Positions 45,770-54,945 are shown, counted from the first letter of the stretch. The stretch: 64,000 nt of DNA from Hyphobacterium sp. CCMP332 (GCA_014323545.1 CP058647.1:1652001-1716000), one strand, 5' to 3'. The notes: generated by a model from the sequence alone, not told the origin. Made by a program: numbers and translations.

Positions 45770-47548
45770 AACTATAAAATAAGTCTAACTGTTCTTTTAC
45801 TATTATTTAGTTTCAAACATTGCTTTGCACAACAAGTTGAAAAAGAAAAAGACAGTCTTTTAAAGATAATATCTAATGCCGATAAGGCGCGTGCTTATGA
45901 TGCTTTGATACACCTTTCGCAGATCTATGACTTCGAGAATTTTGACTCTTCGCTTCACTATGCTTTCTCGGCACTCAATTATGCAAAAGATATTAAGGAC
46001 AGCAGCTCAGTGATTCTAGCCCATAGAAGTATTGGTGTAAGCTATAATGTTGGCGGTTTCTATGATCAGGCGCTGAGTCATTATGATACAGCATTATTTC
46101 TCCTTGAAAAAATTAATTCCATCCAAAATAAAGATTTTGAAAAAGCGCATCTCATGCACAACATAGGCATGATAAAGCAAGAATTACGAGATTATACTGA
46201 AGCAAAAAAGTTTCTGCATAACAGTCTTAGTTATTATAGAAACCTGGAAGATTCTTTAGAACTAATAACCTCTTTTTATGCCATTGGCTCTCTTTGCTGG
46301 GAGATTGGTGAATATGATAGTTCATTACTTTATTTAAACAGCGCATTTAAGTTAACGAAACAGACAAGTAATTACACCGATGATGGGCTGGTACTTATTC
46401 TGGCTGAAATAATACAGGTTTATATAATGAAAGGTGAAATAGAGAAAGCCAGATCTTTAATAGAACAAACTGAATTATTGTATCCGGATGAAAATTTATC
46501 TTTTTATTCAAAAGGGTACCTGTTTTTTGACAAAGCACTCATTTATGGAATTGAGAAAAAATATCAAAAGGCCTTTAGCGCTTTTGATTCTGCACTCTGG
46601 TATAGCGATCAAATTGGTCTTGCTGAAGAAGGGATAAATATTTTTATCGAGTACGTTAGAGTTGCTGAGAAAAGCGGAGACTTTGAAAAAGCATTTTTTG
46701 TTCAAAATGAATTGTTAAACAGAGAAAGGGAATGGTTTGATGATAAAAAAGTAAGTTATACTAAAGCAAAAGAGACTGAACTTGGTACCCGTGAGAAGGA
46801 ACAAAAACTTGTTGAGCAAAAAGAAGAACTTTCAAGGAAAGAATTAATAATCCTCTGGATTTCAGTACTATCAGCTTCAGTATTAATGTTTTCTTTTATT
46901 CTTTTCAGAAATAATAAAGTTATTAGAAACAAAAATGAACGTATTGAAGCACTAATTCGTGAATTGCATCATCGTGTGAAGAATAACTTACAAGTGATTT
47001 CGAGCCTGTTGAGTTTGCAGTCCATGCGCTTAGATGAAGGAGAAGTAAAGGAGGCTGTGGAAGAAGGCCGTAGCAGAATTAAAGCTATGGCGATGATTCA
47101 TCAAAACTTGTACCTTCAGGAAGATACAGCTGAAATAGATGCTGAGAAATATTTACGTGAACTATTGTTAAACCTGAGCGAAAGTTATGGGGTTGACCAG
47201 GGTGCCTTATCCATGAATATTAATAAATTAAAGCTGGACATTGATACAATATTGCCAGTTGGCCTAATCGTAAATGAATTGGTAAGTAATTCATTCAAAT
47301 ACGCTTTTCCGGAAACTGAAAAACCCAAATTGGAAGTCAATTTTGAAAATATTGGGAAGGAATTACGATTGATTATCAAGGACAATGGCAAAGGTTTGGA
47401 CGCTCAAAAAAATAATGAAAATAGCACGGCATTTGGGATGTCACTGGTAAATTTACTTGTAAAACAATTACACGGAACTATGGAAGTTAACTCATTGAAG
47501 GGTTTAGAATATAATTTGCGTTTTAGTTATAAAAGCCTTTCTGCCTAA
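45761..47548 (+). CDS. TPR sensor histidine kinase (HisKA_2 type)
   Basis: A 595-residue kinase. A signal peptide (KISLTVLLLLFSFKHCFA) leads to about 330 periplasmic residues built of TPR-like helical repeats. A coiled coil and one membrane helix (LIILWISVLSASVLMFSFILF, near 365-385) follow. The cytoplasmic part has the phosphoacceptor LIRELHHRVKNNLQVISSLL (His near 405) and an ATPase with VNELVSNSFKYAF and DNGKGLD. This HisKA_2/HWE-like class pairs with the response regulator directly downstream (start overlaps the stop by 1 base). The start is TTG at 45761; no ATG is available. Confidence 0.9.
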   Translation: MIHNYKISLTVLLLLFSFKHCFAQQVEKEKDSLLKIISNADKARAYDALIHLSQIYDFENFDSSLHYAFSALNYAKDIKDSSSVILAHRSIGVSYNVGGFYDQALSHYDTALFLLEKINSIQNKDFEKAHLMHNIGMIKQELRDYTEAKKFLHNSLSYYRNLEDSLELITSFYAIGSLCWEIGEYDSSLLYLNSAFKLTKQTSNYTDDGLVLILAEIIQVYIMKGEIEKARSLIEQTELLYPDENLSFYSKGYLFFDKALIYGIEKKYQKAFSAFDSALWYSDQIGLAEEGINIFIEYVRVAEKSGDFEKAFFVQNELLNREREWFDDKKVSYTKAKETELGTREKEQKLVEQKEELSRKELIILWISVLSASVLMFSFILFRNNKVIRNKNERIEALIRELHHRVKNNLQVISSLLSLQSMRLDEGEVKEAVEEGRSRIKAMAMIHQNLYLQEDTAEIDAEKYLRELLLNLSESYGVDQGALSMNINKLKLDIDTILPVGLIVNELVSNSFKYAFPETEKPKLEVNFENIGKELRLIIKDNGKGLDAQKNNENSTAFGMSLVNLLVKQLHGTMEVNSLKGLEYNLRFSYKSLSA

Positions 47549-48264
47549 TGGATCAGGTGGTAAAAGTTTTAATCGTTGAAGATGATTTCATAATTTCAGA
47601 AGAATTAAAGCAACGCTTGTTGGGTTTTGGCTATAAAGTTCTAGGGCCAGTGGACAATACGCAGGAAGCTGAAAATCTTATCCGCACTGAATCCCCTGAT
47701 GTACTTTTACTCGATATTAATTTAAATGGTAAAGAAGACGGAATAAGTCTTGCCGAAAGAATATTGGCTTCTCATCAAGTTGCAATTATTTTTTTAACTG
47801 CACTTTCAGATGAAAAGACTTTGATTCGCGCAAAAAAAATTAAGCCTGCAGCTTATATAATTAAACCTTATGAAGAAAGGAATCTCGCAATAGCCATTGA
47901 CGTCGCTTTTTCAAACCTCTCCGATCAAAAACTGGATAATGGTTATTTGATCAAAGATTCATTTTTTATAAAAGATGCCAACAGGTTCACAAAAATACGC
48001 TTAGTAGATATTTTGTTCATCGAAGCAAAAGGAAGTTATAGCATAATTACAACAGAGAATAAGAGCTATACCCTAACTATAAATTTAAAAAATCTCCTTT
48101 CCAAATTTTCCGGTTCTGCTTTGTATCGAATACACCGCTCTTACGTTGTTAATATCAAACAAATTGAAGCTTTCGATGGCCATCAGGTTATTATCGGCAA
48201 ATACAAACTTCCTGTTGCAAACAGCTACAAAGAGGCTTTCTTTAAAAGGTTCAGATTTATTTAA
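47548..48264 (+). CDS. LytTR-family response regulator
   Basis: A 238-residue two-domain regulator. Residues 5-120 are a receiver: KVLIVEDDFIISEEL with the acidic pair, phosphoacceptor Asp in DVLLLDINLNGKEDG (near 53), the Thr in FLTALSDEK and the Lys in YIIKPYEE. Residues about 140-235 are a LytTR DNA-binding domain: ILFIEAKGSYSIITTENK and IHRSYVVNIKQIEAF. It is the partner of the histidine kinase encoded 1 base upstream. The lipoprotein gene at 48380 follows after 115 bases and might be a target, by position only. Confidence 0.95.
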   Translation: MDQVVKVLIVEDDFIISEELKQRLLGFGYKVLGPVDNTQEAENLIRTESPDVLLLDINLNGKEDGISLAERILASHQVAIIFLTALSDEKTLIRAKKIKPAAYIIKPYEERNLAIAIDVAFSNLSDQKLDNGYLIKDSFFIKDANRFTKIRLVDILFIEAKGSYSIITTENKSYTLTINLKNLLSKFSGSALYRIHRSYVVNIKQIEAFDGHQVIIGKYKLPVANSYKEAFFKRFRFI

Positions 48265-48379
48265 TCACTTACAAAAAAATTCCCTCCATTCACAAAAGAC
48301 ATTCTGTTATCTACAAAAGAAATTTTTTTTTGAACAGACATATCTAATTGTTTACACTCCATTTTAAATATTTTAAACT

Positions 48380-49477
48380 ATGAATGCGAAAAGTATCTTA
48401 TTAGTTATGATGACGTCTTTTTTCATCTTTTCATGTGGAGATGATAGCGAAGACAGCCCAGCAACACCGAATCCTGGCACACCAGCCGATGCAAATAAGT
48501 ATTCGGGATCTGCATCTTATGGAGACCTTGTTACGTTTTCAATAGATCAGGTAAATCAGTCTTACGTGTTGGACAATGAAACAACAGGAGAAACCGAGTC
48601 GGGAAATTATGATGTTATGAGCCTTAACGGTTTGGAAGGTGTTTATAAAGTTAGTGCTGATGGAAGTAATTTCTTTGGTGTTGAATTAGACGACAAAATA
48701 GTTGTCGGAAACTTCCCTTCGGGAAATGCGCAAAACGATATTAGTTTTGGAGTCAGTTCTGAAATTGACAATTCAACAAGACTAAATGAAATCGCCGGCG
48801 ATTATATATATATCCGACTGGGAAATGTAAATATTAACGGAAGTACTTCTTATAAAGAATATGGCGTTTTCTCTTTGACAGCTGATGGAAACATACACTT
48901 AATTGACCTGGCTTCAGGTGGAGATGGCAGTGATTCGCAAGTATTATCTGTTGAGGATTTAGCATCTGCCGGATTGGAATGGCCAATAGATGAAAGCATT
49001 TCAAATCTCGACGGTACCTGGTCCCTAAACGGTTCAAAAAGCGACAGGTTTGATATCTCATTAGATGGAAGTAATTATACCGGTTATGCTTATGCGGCAG
49101 GCACAACCACTGTTTTCCTTATGGATTTAGGAACAGGAAATGGCTTTGCTATAGGCTTCAAAGTAACCGAGCCTGGCAATACCACCGGTGATTACAAATA
49201 CATTGATACATGGGCAGACGGAAGTAAGGGTGCCGGTAATTTCACGGTTAGCTCAGAAGGCAATATCGACTGGACTTATACAGAAGATGGTGCAGAGATA
49301 GAATCCGGTAGTTTTGGTCCTGTAGAACAAGTAGATCTATTGCCTAATGTTTTCTACTATTACGATTATGATGGTGAAAATGATATCTACCTGGTTGTGG
49401 CAGGTGATGCATATATGCACTTTATTTTTAATGATTTAGGAGAGCTGCAATCTTATGGCTGTGGTGCTCAGATTTAG
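48380..49477 (+). CDS. Lipoprotein of unknown function
   Basis: A 365-residue exported protein with lipobox LVMMTSFFIFSCGDDSED and a Pro/Asp-rich linker to about residue 38. The rest is beta-rich, rich in Gly, Asn, Asp, Ser and Thr, with strands about every 12-15 residues (YSGSASYGDLVTFSID, SGNYDVMSLNGLEGVY). It has an internally duplicated feel (SLNGLEGVYKV near 75, SNLDGTWSLNGS near 210). I know no family. The acidic stretch after the Cys is typical of surface-exposed Bacteroidota lipoproteins. A strong terminator follows. Confidence 0.7.
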   Translation: MNAKSILLVMMTSFFIFSCGDDSEDSPATPNPGTPADANKYSGSASYGDLVTFSIDQVNQSYVLDNETTGETESGNYDVMSLNGLEGVYKVSADGSNFFGVELDDKIVVGNFPSGNAQNDISFGVSSEIDNSTRLNEIAGDYIYIRLGNVNINGSTSYKEYGVFSLTADGNIHLIDLASGGDGSDSQVLSVEDLASAGLEWPIDESISNLDGTWSLNGSKSDRFDISLDGSNYTGYAYAAGTTTVFLMDLGTGNGFAIGFKVTEPGNTTGDYKYIDTWADGSKGAGNFTVSSEGNIDWTYTEDGAEIESGSFGPVEQVDLLPNVFYYYDYDGENDIYLVVAGDAYMHFIFNDLGELQSYGCGAQI

Positions 49478-49508
49478 AATCTAACTTGTTTTTATTGGTT
49501 ATGTTAAT

Positions 49509-49538
49509 AAAAAGGCAGTGATATTACTGCCTTTTTTT
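49509..49538 (+). terminator. Intrinsic terminator
   Basis: Stem GGCAGT/ACTGCC with A-rich extension, a 6-base loop and a run of seven T. It ends the lipoprotein transcript. Confidence 0.9.
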
Positions 49539-49558
49539 AATGCATCAGCTTTTATCCG

Positions 49559-49566
49559 TATCTTTG
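49559..49566 (+). promoter_or_regulatory. -7 promoter element (TATCTTTG) of the desaturase gene
   Basis: An exact TAnnTTTG match just after the terminator and 61 bases before the desaturase ATG. The -33 region is T-rich without a good TTG. Confidence 0.45.
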
Positions 49567-49626
49567 CCACTTAATTTTAGTCGGGGTCTGAGACTTTTGG
49601 CTTTTTAATAGTGAAAATTAAGCATA

Positions 49627-50724
49627 ATGAGTAATATTTCAGCAGTTAGATTTTTAAAAGCAGAAAAGGGTGGGTTTTACGATGTATTAAAAGCTCGTGT
49701 TAACGATTATTTTGATTCTAATAATATTTCGCGTCATGCAAATGGTGCAATGATCTTTAAAACAGCATTGATATTAAGTGTTTTTTGGGGGTCTTATTTA
49801 TTGCTTTTGAGCAATATGTTTTCTGTCTGGCAAATGCTGCTTTTAGCCATGTTAAATGGTTTTGCTGCAGCCTTAATTGGACTGAATATTGCGCATGATG
49901 CTATTCACGGTTCTTATTCATCAAAAAAATGGGTAAATAAAAGTCTGGCTGTAATATTTAATATCATTGGTGCAAATGATTATATGTGGAATATTTCACA
50001 TAATATCGTTCACCACAGTTTTACCAATATTCCTGATCATGATGAGGACATTGAACAAATTCCTATTATCAGATTAAATCCCAAACAGGAACTATGGAAA
50101 ATTCACAGGTATCAGCATATCTATACTTTTTTCCTTTATGCATTGACGTCTATTTCCTGGGTCTTCATTAAAGATTATAAGAAATTCTTTCAGGATAAAA
50201 TAGGAAGTTATACAATGAAAAATCCTACTGTAGAATATATTAGACTTTTTGGGTTTAAAATTCTCTATTATATTCTTTTCCTGGCTGTGCCATTGCTCGT
50301 AATTGAATTGGCATGGTGGCAAATTTTAATTGGTTTTGTTATTCTCCACTTTGTGGAAGGGTTAACACTCGCTTTAATTTTCCAGTTGGCCCACGTGGTG
50401 GAAGGCACTCAATTTCCGGAACCCGATGAAAAAGGTAAAATCCAGGACGATTGGGCTGCGCATCAAATGAGGACAACTTCAGATTTTGCAACCGGATATC
50501 CAATTATTAACTTCTTGTTTGGGGGCCTCAATTTTCAGGTAGAGCATCATCTCTTCCCAAAAGTTTGTCATATACATTATACCAAACTCGCTCCAATTGT
50601 AAAGCAAACTGCAGAAGAATACGGCTTGCCATATCATTCCCATAAAACTTTCATAGGAGCAATAAAGTCTCATATGTTTATGCTTAAGCAGTTTGGAACT
50701 CAGAAAAACCTTAAGGTTGCATAG
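49627..50724 (+). CDS. Membrane fatty acid desaturase (front-end type)
   Basis: A 365-residue membrane desaturase with two hydrophobic pairs (about 45-90 and 190-250). The three histidine boxes are present: HDAIHG (near 95), HNIVHH (near 121) and QVEHH (near 305), whose Gln marks front-end desaturases of the linoleoyl-CoA/delta-5,6 class. No cytochrome b5 domain is fused, so an external electron donor is needed. It would add a double bond to membrane fatty acyl chains, a typical cold or fluidity response. The gene follows a terminator and its own promoter element. Confidence 0.92.
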   Translation: MSNISAVRFLKAEKGGFYDVLKARVNDYFDSNNISRHANGAMIFKTALILSVFWGSYLLLLSNMFSVWQMLLLAMLNGFAAALIGLNIAHDAIHGSYSSKKWVNKSLAVIFNIIGANDYMWNISHNIVHHSFTNIPDHDEDIEQIPIIRLNPKQELWKIHRYQHIYTFFLYALTSISWVFIKDYKKFFQDKIGSYTMKNPTVEYIRLFGFKILYYILFLAVPLLVIELAWWQILIGFVILHFVEGLTLALIFQLAHVVEGTQFPEPDEKGKIQDDWAAHQMRTTSDFATGYPIINFLFGGLNFQVEHHLFPKVCHIHYTKLAPIVKQTAEEYGLPYHSHKTFIGAIKSHMFMLKQFGTQKNLKVA

Positions 50725-50756
50725 AAACTTATTCCTAAAGTTTTAGTTATCAAAGC

Positions 50757-51302
50757 ATGGAAAAATTGGAAAGCGCCACACTTGGTGCAGGATGCTTCTG
50801 GTGCATTGAAGCTGTATTTCAAAATTTAAAAGGCGTTAAAAATGTTATCCCCGGTTATTCCGGAGGTCATATAAAAAATCCGGCATACAGGGAAGTTTGC
50901 ACGGGAAGAACCGGTCATGCAGAAGTAGCACGAATTGAATTCGATGCTGAATCCATTTCTTTCAAAGAGATATTAGAAGTTTTTTGGCAAACGCATGATC
51001 CCACCACATTAAACAGACAAGGTGCCGATGTTGGTACGCAATACAGATCCGCAATATTTTATCATAACGATGATCAAAATAAGATTGCCAATCGCCTTAA
51101 AGCTGAACTTGACAAAAGCGGTGCTTTTAATGGCCCCATTGTAACAGAAATATCTCCACTTGATAATTTTTATGAAGCCGAAGAATATCATAAAAATTAC
51201 TTCAATAATAATTCTGAGCAGCCTTATTGCAATTTGGTGATCAAACCAAAGCTCGATAAATTCAAAAAGGTTTTTGCTGATAAGCTGGCTCAAGCAAATT
51301 AG
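50757..51302 (+). CDS. msrA: Peptide methionine sulfoxide reductase MsrA
   Basis: A 181-residue MsrA that reduces methionine-S-sulfoxide in proteins. The catalytic motif is GAGCFWCIEAVF (near 11-22; the first Cys of GCFWC is the nucleophile). Further blocks are GYSGGHIKNPAY, EVARIEFD, FWQTHDPTTLNRQGADVGTQYRSAIFYH and the final EEYHKNYF. The length is standard. No MsrB domain is fused and none is adjacent. It follows the desaturase by 32 bases and may be co-transcribed with it. Confidence 0.97.
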   Translation: MEKLESATLGAGCFWCIEAVFQNLKGVKNVIPGYSGGHIKNPAYREVCTGRTGHAEVARIEFDAESISFKEILEVFWQTHDPTTLNRQGADVGTQYRSAIFYHNDDQNKIANRLKAELDKSGAFNGPIVTEISPLDNFYEAEEYHKNYFNNNSEQPYCNLVIKPKLDKFKKVFADKLAQAN

Positions 51303-51352
51303 AAAACAGTTTCGGAAATTTTTTTTTGACTGAAAATATCTACTTTTATTAG

Positions 51353-51586
51353 ATGTTTAAGCTCTTCAAAAAAAGGTCTAAGAAATTAAGCTCGCTTGAG
51401 GATTTAAATGGTGAACCATTAAAAGATGGCTCAAAAGTCAAATCCCTTAGATACGAACTCGATGTTTGCACACTGGTCAGGGAAGGAGAAGATTGGCTTT
51501 ATGTATCCGAAAAATCGGGCCAAAAAGTTAGTTATATAAAAATGATAGATGCCTCAACAAAAAGACAAAAAGTTCTTTTGATATGA
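51353..51586 (+). CDS. Small conserved-looking hypothetical protein
   Basis: A 77-residue soluble protein with a very basic N-terminus (FKLFKKRSKKL) and then a compact beta-rich domain (DGSKVKSLRYELDVCTLVREGEDWLYVSEKSG). No signal or membrane segment is seen. The family is not recognised. Its stop overlaps the start of the DUF1028 gene by ATGA, so it is translated in one operon with it. Confidence 0.6.
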   Translation: MFKLFKKRSKKLSSLEDLNGEPLKDGSKVKSLRYELDVCTLVREGEDWLYVSEKSGQKVSYIKMIDASTKRQKVLLI

Positions 51587-52593
51587 GATTTATTAATAAA
51601 CTGGCTTTTATCATTGGATTTTTTCTCTTTCATGCAATAATTGTAAATGCTCAGGATACTTTTTCTATTGTTGCCGTGGACTCGGCAAATTCTGAAGTTG
51701 GAAGTGCTGGAGCTTCCTGTGTTGATTTAACATCATTTCCCCAATATTCAACTGATTTTTTAGCTGAGCTTTTACCCGGTTTAGCGGCTATCAACACTCA
51801 GGCTTTTTATTTGGAAAACAACCAAATCAATGCTCGCAATCAGCTACTATTAGGAAATTCGCCTGCTTCGGCTATTCAATGGTTACAAAACAACGATGAC
51901 CAATCCAATCCGGAAATAAGACAATACGGTATTGCAGCACTTATTAACGGTTCCCCCGAAACGGCGGCTTTTACAGGTTCACAAACTAATGCCTATACCG
52001 GACATCGATTGGGAAAAAATTACGCAATACAAGGAAATATACTATTGGGCCCCGAAATTCTCGATTCTATGGAATCCCGCTTCCTGCGGGCCAAAGGCGA
52101 TTTAAAATGCAAATTAATGTATGCTATGCAGGGAGCGAATGTCATTGGTGCTGATTCCAGATGTGCGGCAAACGGAACATCTTCTCTTTTCGCTTTTCTG
52201 AAAGTTGCACAGGCCAGCGATACATTTGGAAATCCTTCATTTTTAATTTCGGTTCAGACCCAAAACGGATCCGCTATTGAACCGATTGACTCACTTCAAA
52301 AACTCTTTGATAATGCGATTACTGCAAATTGCGATAGTTTTCCTAGCCCTCTCAGGTCTTTTGAGAATGGTAATTCTATCGATATCTTGCCTAACCCGGT
52401 TAAAGATCAGCTTTTAATTAAAAATATTGAGCTTGAAGTCGACTTTAAAATCTACAATATGTTAGGAACACTGATCAAGAAAGGTAAAACTGAAAACAAT
52501 ACTATTGATGTCCGTAGGCTAAAACGCGGTGCGTATATGTTAATTATACCGGAAATTGAATATCCAATTCACAAGCATTTTATTAAATACTAA
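51583..52593 (+). CDS. Secreted DUF1028 protein with T9SS sorting domain
   Basis: A 336-residue exported protein. Signal peptide: LAFIIGFFLFHAIIVNA. Residues about 25-245 are a DUF1028 (Ntn-hydrolase-like) domain beginning DTFSIVAVDSANSEVGSAGASCVD, with NQLLLGNSPASAIQWL, YGIAALINGSPETAAFTGSQ and YAIQGNILLG, all typical. The conserved Ser after FSIVA is retained. From about 260 there is a T9SS type A C-terminal domain (DILPNPVKDQLLI to YMLIIPEIE). DUF1028 proteins are thought to be hydrolases or peptidases of unknown substrate. Confidence 0.88.
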   Translation: MRFINKLAFIIGFFLFHAIIVNAQDTFSIVAVDSANSEVGSAGASCVDLTSFPQYSTDFLAELLPGLAAINTQAFYLENNQINARNQLLLGNSPASAIQWLQNNDDQSNPEIRQYGIAALINGSPETAAFTGSQTNAYTGHRLGKNYAIQGNILLGPEILDSMESRFLRAKGDLKCKLMYAMQGANVIGADSRCAANGTSSLFAFLKVAQASDTFGNPSFLISVQTQNGSAIEPIDSLQKLFDNAITANCDSFPSPLRSFENGNSIDILPNPVKDQLLIKNIELEVDFKIYNMLGTLIKKGKTENNTIDVRRLKRGAYMLIIPEIEYPIHKHFIKY

Positions 52594-52616
52594 ATTGGAA
52601 TTACACATTCAATGCA

Positions 52617-53075
52617 ATGCAATACAAATTCAAACTAAAATCAATAATAGGAATGCAAAGTACGGTCCTTGGGCTTATTTTGACCCTCTCAGCTATTTAT
52701 CTAGCAATAAAATCATTCTTCATTCCGGCAGTCTTTTTTGCATTGATCTCAATTCCATTTTTCTTATTGAAGAAATACATTCTGTTTGCGCCCATTGAAA
52801 AATTCACTTTGACCTATTACAATTTTCTCGGAATACCTCTTGGCTTCAAAAAAAAATATGACGAAGTAAAAGGAATAAAAATCACCAGGGTCATCAGCAC
52901 ACAGAGGGTTAATTCCAGGGTCAATTTTGCCGATATAAAAGAAACCGGATATGCTGCTTTTTTATTTGTTGATAATAGTAGAATCATGTTAAAATTTGAT
53001 CAGGATAAAAAAAATTTAGCAGAAGAAATGGAATCTATATCTAAAAATCATTCGATCCCTTTAAAAATCTCATAA
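52617..53075 (+). CDS. Two-helix membrane protein with PH-like domain
   Basis: A 152-residue protein. Two hydrophobic helices (about 15-30 and 33-49) precede a cytoplasmic beta-rich domain: FTLTYYNFLGIPLGFKKKYDEVKGI and GYAAFLFVDNSRIMLKFDQDKKNLAEEM. That resembles the bacterial PH-like proteins with a two-helix anchor. The family is only suggested by layout. It is followed after 3 bases by a frameshifted small gene, so both probably share a transcript. Confidence 0.6.
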   Translation: MQYKFKLKSIIGMQSTVLGLILTLSAIYLAIKSFFIPAVFFALISIPFFLLKKYILFAPIEKFTLTYYNFLGIPLGFKKKYDEVKGIKITRVISTQRVNSRVNFADIKETGYAAFLFVDNSRIMLKFDQDKKNLAEEMESISKNHSIPLKIS

Positions 53076-53078
53076 TCG

Positions 53079-53323
53079 ATGAAAATTATCATTTGGGTCT
53101 TAATTATCTCTTTTTTCATCCGAGGATAATGGCCCAGAATGGAAAAATATACAGTGTTAAAATTGTCTGTAGCATTGCGGGGCAAACAGAAGAACCTATT
53201 TATTTCTATGAAAACAATTGGAAAGTCTTCAGGGAAAAAGCAATAGAACTGAACTACATCAGTGTTTATAAATTGCTGATTAGTGAAAAAGACAGTAGCA
53301 ATAATATTGAAATCCTCCTTTAA
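53079..53323 (+). pseudogene. Small secreted protein with a 1-base frameshift in its signal region
   Basis: An ATG at 53079 opens a signal peptide (MKIIIWVLIISFFIRG) that meets TAA after 16 codons. The next frame, open to 53323, reads IMAQNGKIYSVKIVC and continues for about 60 residues. One extra G in the run at 53124-53125 would join them as FFIRGIMAQNGKIYS, a normal signal-peptide cleavage region. The restored protein would be about 81 residues: an N-terminal beta-rich part and SVYKLLISEKDSS. The family is unknown. The natural reading is a single-base deletion or sequence error rather than two genes. Confidence 0.65.
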
Positions 53324-53548
53324 CGGAATATGAGAATTTATCTCAGTTCAATGAATAAGAAAAGATTTTTGTAGCGATCATTGACTCTTTCCATAGGAAG
53401 GGGCCTGATTTAATGAATCACTTAAAACCAAATGAATTTCGAAAACGCATTTACAGCAATGATCTAAGCCGTATTGAATGACAAATATATAAATGGACTT
53501 ATGCTTATAATTTCATATTATTATACTTCATTAAAACAATAATAAAAC

Positions 53549-53995
53549 ATGAAAAAATTAATGCTTGCATTGGCTGTTATAATGGCCGCATTTACATTTG
53601 GCGAAGCCCAAACCGAATACAAGGTTGTTACCATTGTTGAATCAATTGTTCCAGGTGGCTTGGGTAGATCAAGATTAATTGAAAGTAAAACGGCTTTGAA
53701 TATCGATGATTTCACAACCGAAAGAACAGACGGCAAAAAAAGTGGCATGGGAAATGTTAAAAGAGGTGATGCTAAAATTGATCAGTTTACAGAAGCAAAA
53801 CTTTTAAATTTTTACAGTGTTGTTGGTATCAATTTTCAAAACATAGCTTCAAATGATGCGCTGATGACTTCAAAAATCAATGCTTTGGTGGCCGAAGGAT
53901 GGGAATTGGTGTTTGTGACCAGTGCCGCAGAAAGCGATGCCGGAAAACAAGATGGCGATGGAATCTATATTACACGATTAATTTTTAAGAAATAA
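53549..53995 (+). CDS. Small secreted protein, DUF4177-like
   Basis: A 148-residue exported protein with signal peptide MKKLMLALAVIMAAFTFGEA. The mature part begins QTEYKVVTIVESIV and ends with a pattern seen in DUF4177-type proteins: DALMTSKINALVAEGWELVFVTSAAE, then YITRLIFKK. Such proteins pair a YKVV strand with a GWELV strand. This identity is by pattern and is not sure. A strong terminator follows 24 bases after its stop. The 225 bases before it hold no intact gene, only a short open remnant. Confidence 0.65.
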   Translation: MKKLMLALAVIMAAFTFGEAQTEYKVVTIVESIVPGGLGRSRLIESKTALNIDDFTTERTDGKKSGMGNVKRGDAKIDQFTEAKLLNFYSVVGINFQNIASNDALMTSKINALVAEGWELVFVTSAAESDAGKQDGDGIYITRLIFKK

Positions 53996-54019
53996 TCTAA
54001 AATTCATTTGAAAAATAAG

Positions 54020-54047
54020 CCCTGTTGATAAATCAACAGGGTTTTTT
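54020..54047 (+). terminator. Intrinsic terminator
   Basis: Arms CCCTGTTGAT and ATCAACAGGG form a 10-bp stem with inner pairs opening to a short loop, followed by six T. It ends the 53549 gene. Confidence 0.88.
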
Positions 54048-54359
54048 ATGCATTTAATTTAATTCTAAATGGATTTTAGCCCTGATAACCACTATTTTAT
54101 CGATTGAACAATTTATCCTTTATTGAATAAATACGGTAAACAGGCCATTTATCTCTGCCATTTAAACATTAGAATAATTCATGAATTTACTTTTTATTAG
54201 CCTTTCTGCCCTGTATTGATAAAATATTGTCTATTTTTACCATGATCGGTAATTTGACTCCACAGAAATATTTTCTACAAGGCTCTTTACTTATTCAAAA
54301 TTTTACATATATAATCCTATTATTACGTCTTCAATAAATATTTATATAATAATTTTCAA
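54048..54359. other. Gene-free 312-base region upstream of the RRM gene
   Basis: I find no ORF of note, tRNA or rRNA here. The sequence is very AT-rich, and no clean TTG-N19-TAnnTTTG promoter is evident; GGTAATTTG near 54248 is one base short of the -7 form. A long leader for the RNA-binding protein gene, as seen in some cold-induced genes, would fit, but no conserved structure can be shown. Confidence 0.4.
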
Positions 54360-54623
54360 ATGAACATTTTCGTAGCTCAGCTGGATTATGCTATCCAGGA
54401 ATCAAAATTACAGGACCTTTTCGAACAATTCGGTGAAGTGAGTTCTGTAAAAATAATTATGGATAAATTCACAGGCCGTTCCAAGGGTTTTGGATTTATC
54501 GAAATGCCTGATGACTCTGAAGCGCAAGCGGCCATTAATGAATTAAATGGTAAAGAGGTAGAAGGCAGAGCAATTGTAGTAAAAAAAGCAAATCCACGTG
54601 AAGGTGGAGGAGGCAGATATTAA
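54360..54623 (+). CDS. RRM-domain RNA-binding protein
   Basis: An 87-residue protein that is a single RNA recognition motif. RNP2 is NIFVAQL (residues 2-8) and RNP1 is SKGFGFIEM (about 42-50), with ELNGKEVEGRAIVVKKANP closing the fold and a short Gly-rich tail (EGGGGRY). Such small RRM proteins in Bacteroidota and Cyanobacteria bind single-stranded RNA and are often cold-induced. Replacement of the usual RNP1 aromatic by Met at the last position is minor. It is monocistronic, with a long gene-free upstream region and a weak terminator after it. Confidence 0.95.
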   Translation: MNIFVAQLDYAIQESKLQDLFEQFGEVSSVKIIMDKFTGRSKGFGFIEMPDDSEAQAAINELNGKEVEGRAIVVKKANPREGGGGRY

Positions 54624-54945
54624 TATAATCATTCATACTGAAACAGTATAAACCGGGCTAAATGTCCGGTTTTCATTTCATTTGAATATCTATTTTCACA
54701 CTCCATTGAATCAAGGGAGATTCTAATTTAATTGTATTCAGTAAAGACAAGGATTAGGTCAAATCTCTATTGATTAGGCCATCAAATACTTTTTAATACA
54801 ACATCTCAATTAGCGTTTGCTTAGCTCCTCAAATTCCTAAGGAGTAACAAATTTTTCGATTTCAATTCAGTTCTTAAATCAGAAATCTCAATTTTTTTTT
54901 TGATACTTAAATAAATTCTATAAGATATAGGATAAATCATTTTAT
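54624..54945. other. Gene-free 322-base region with a weak terminator
   Basis: No supported ORF or RNA gene is seen. At 54651-54674 the arms AACCGG and CCGGTT with TTTTCATTT form a plausible terminator of the RRM gene. A small hairpin (CTCCT/AGGAG, about 54826-54848) lies further down. The promoter of the GNAT operon should be in the last 100 bases but no clean -7 box is visible. Confidence 0.4.

Noticed and set aside
52556-52798. 80-codon ORF overlapping the DUF1028 and membrane protein genes
   Set aside because: It overlaps two better-supported genes in another frame.
53356-53482. Short open stretch reading ...FRKRIYSNDLSRIE before a stop, in a gene-free gap
   Set aside because: It has no start codon, is only about 40 codons long and matches no family I recognise; at most a gene remnant.
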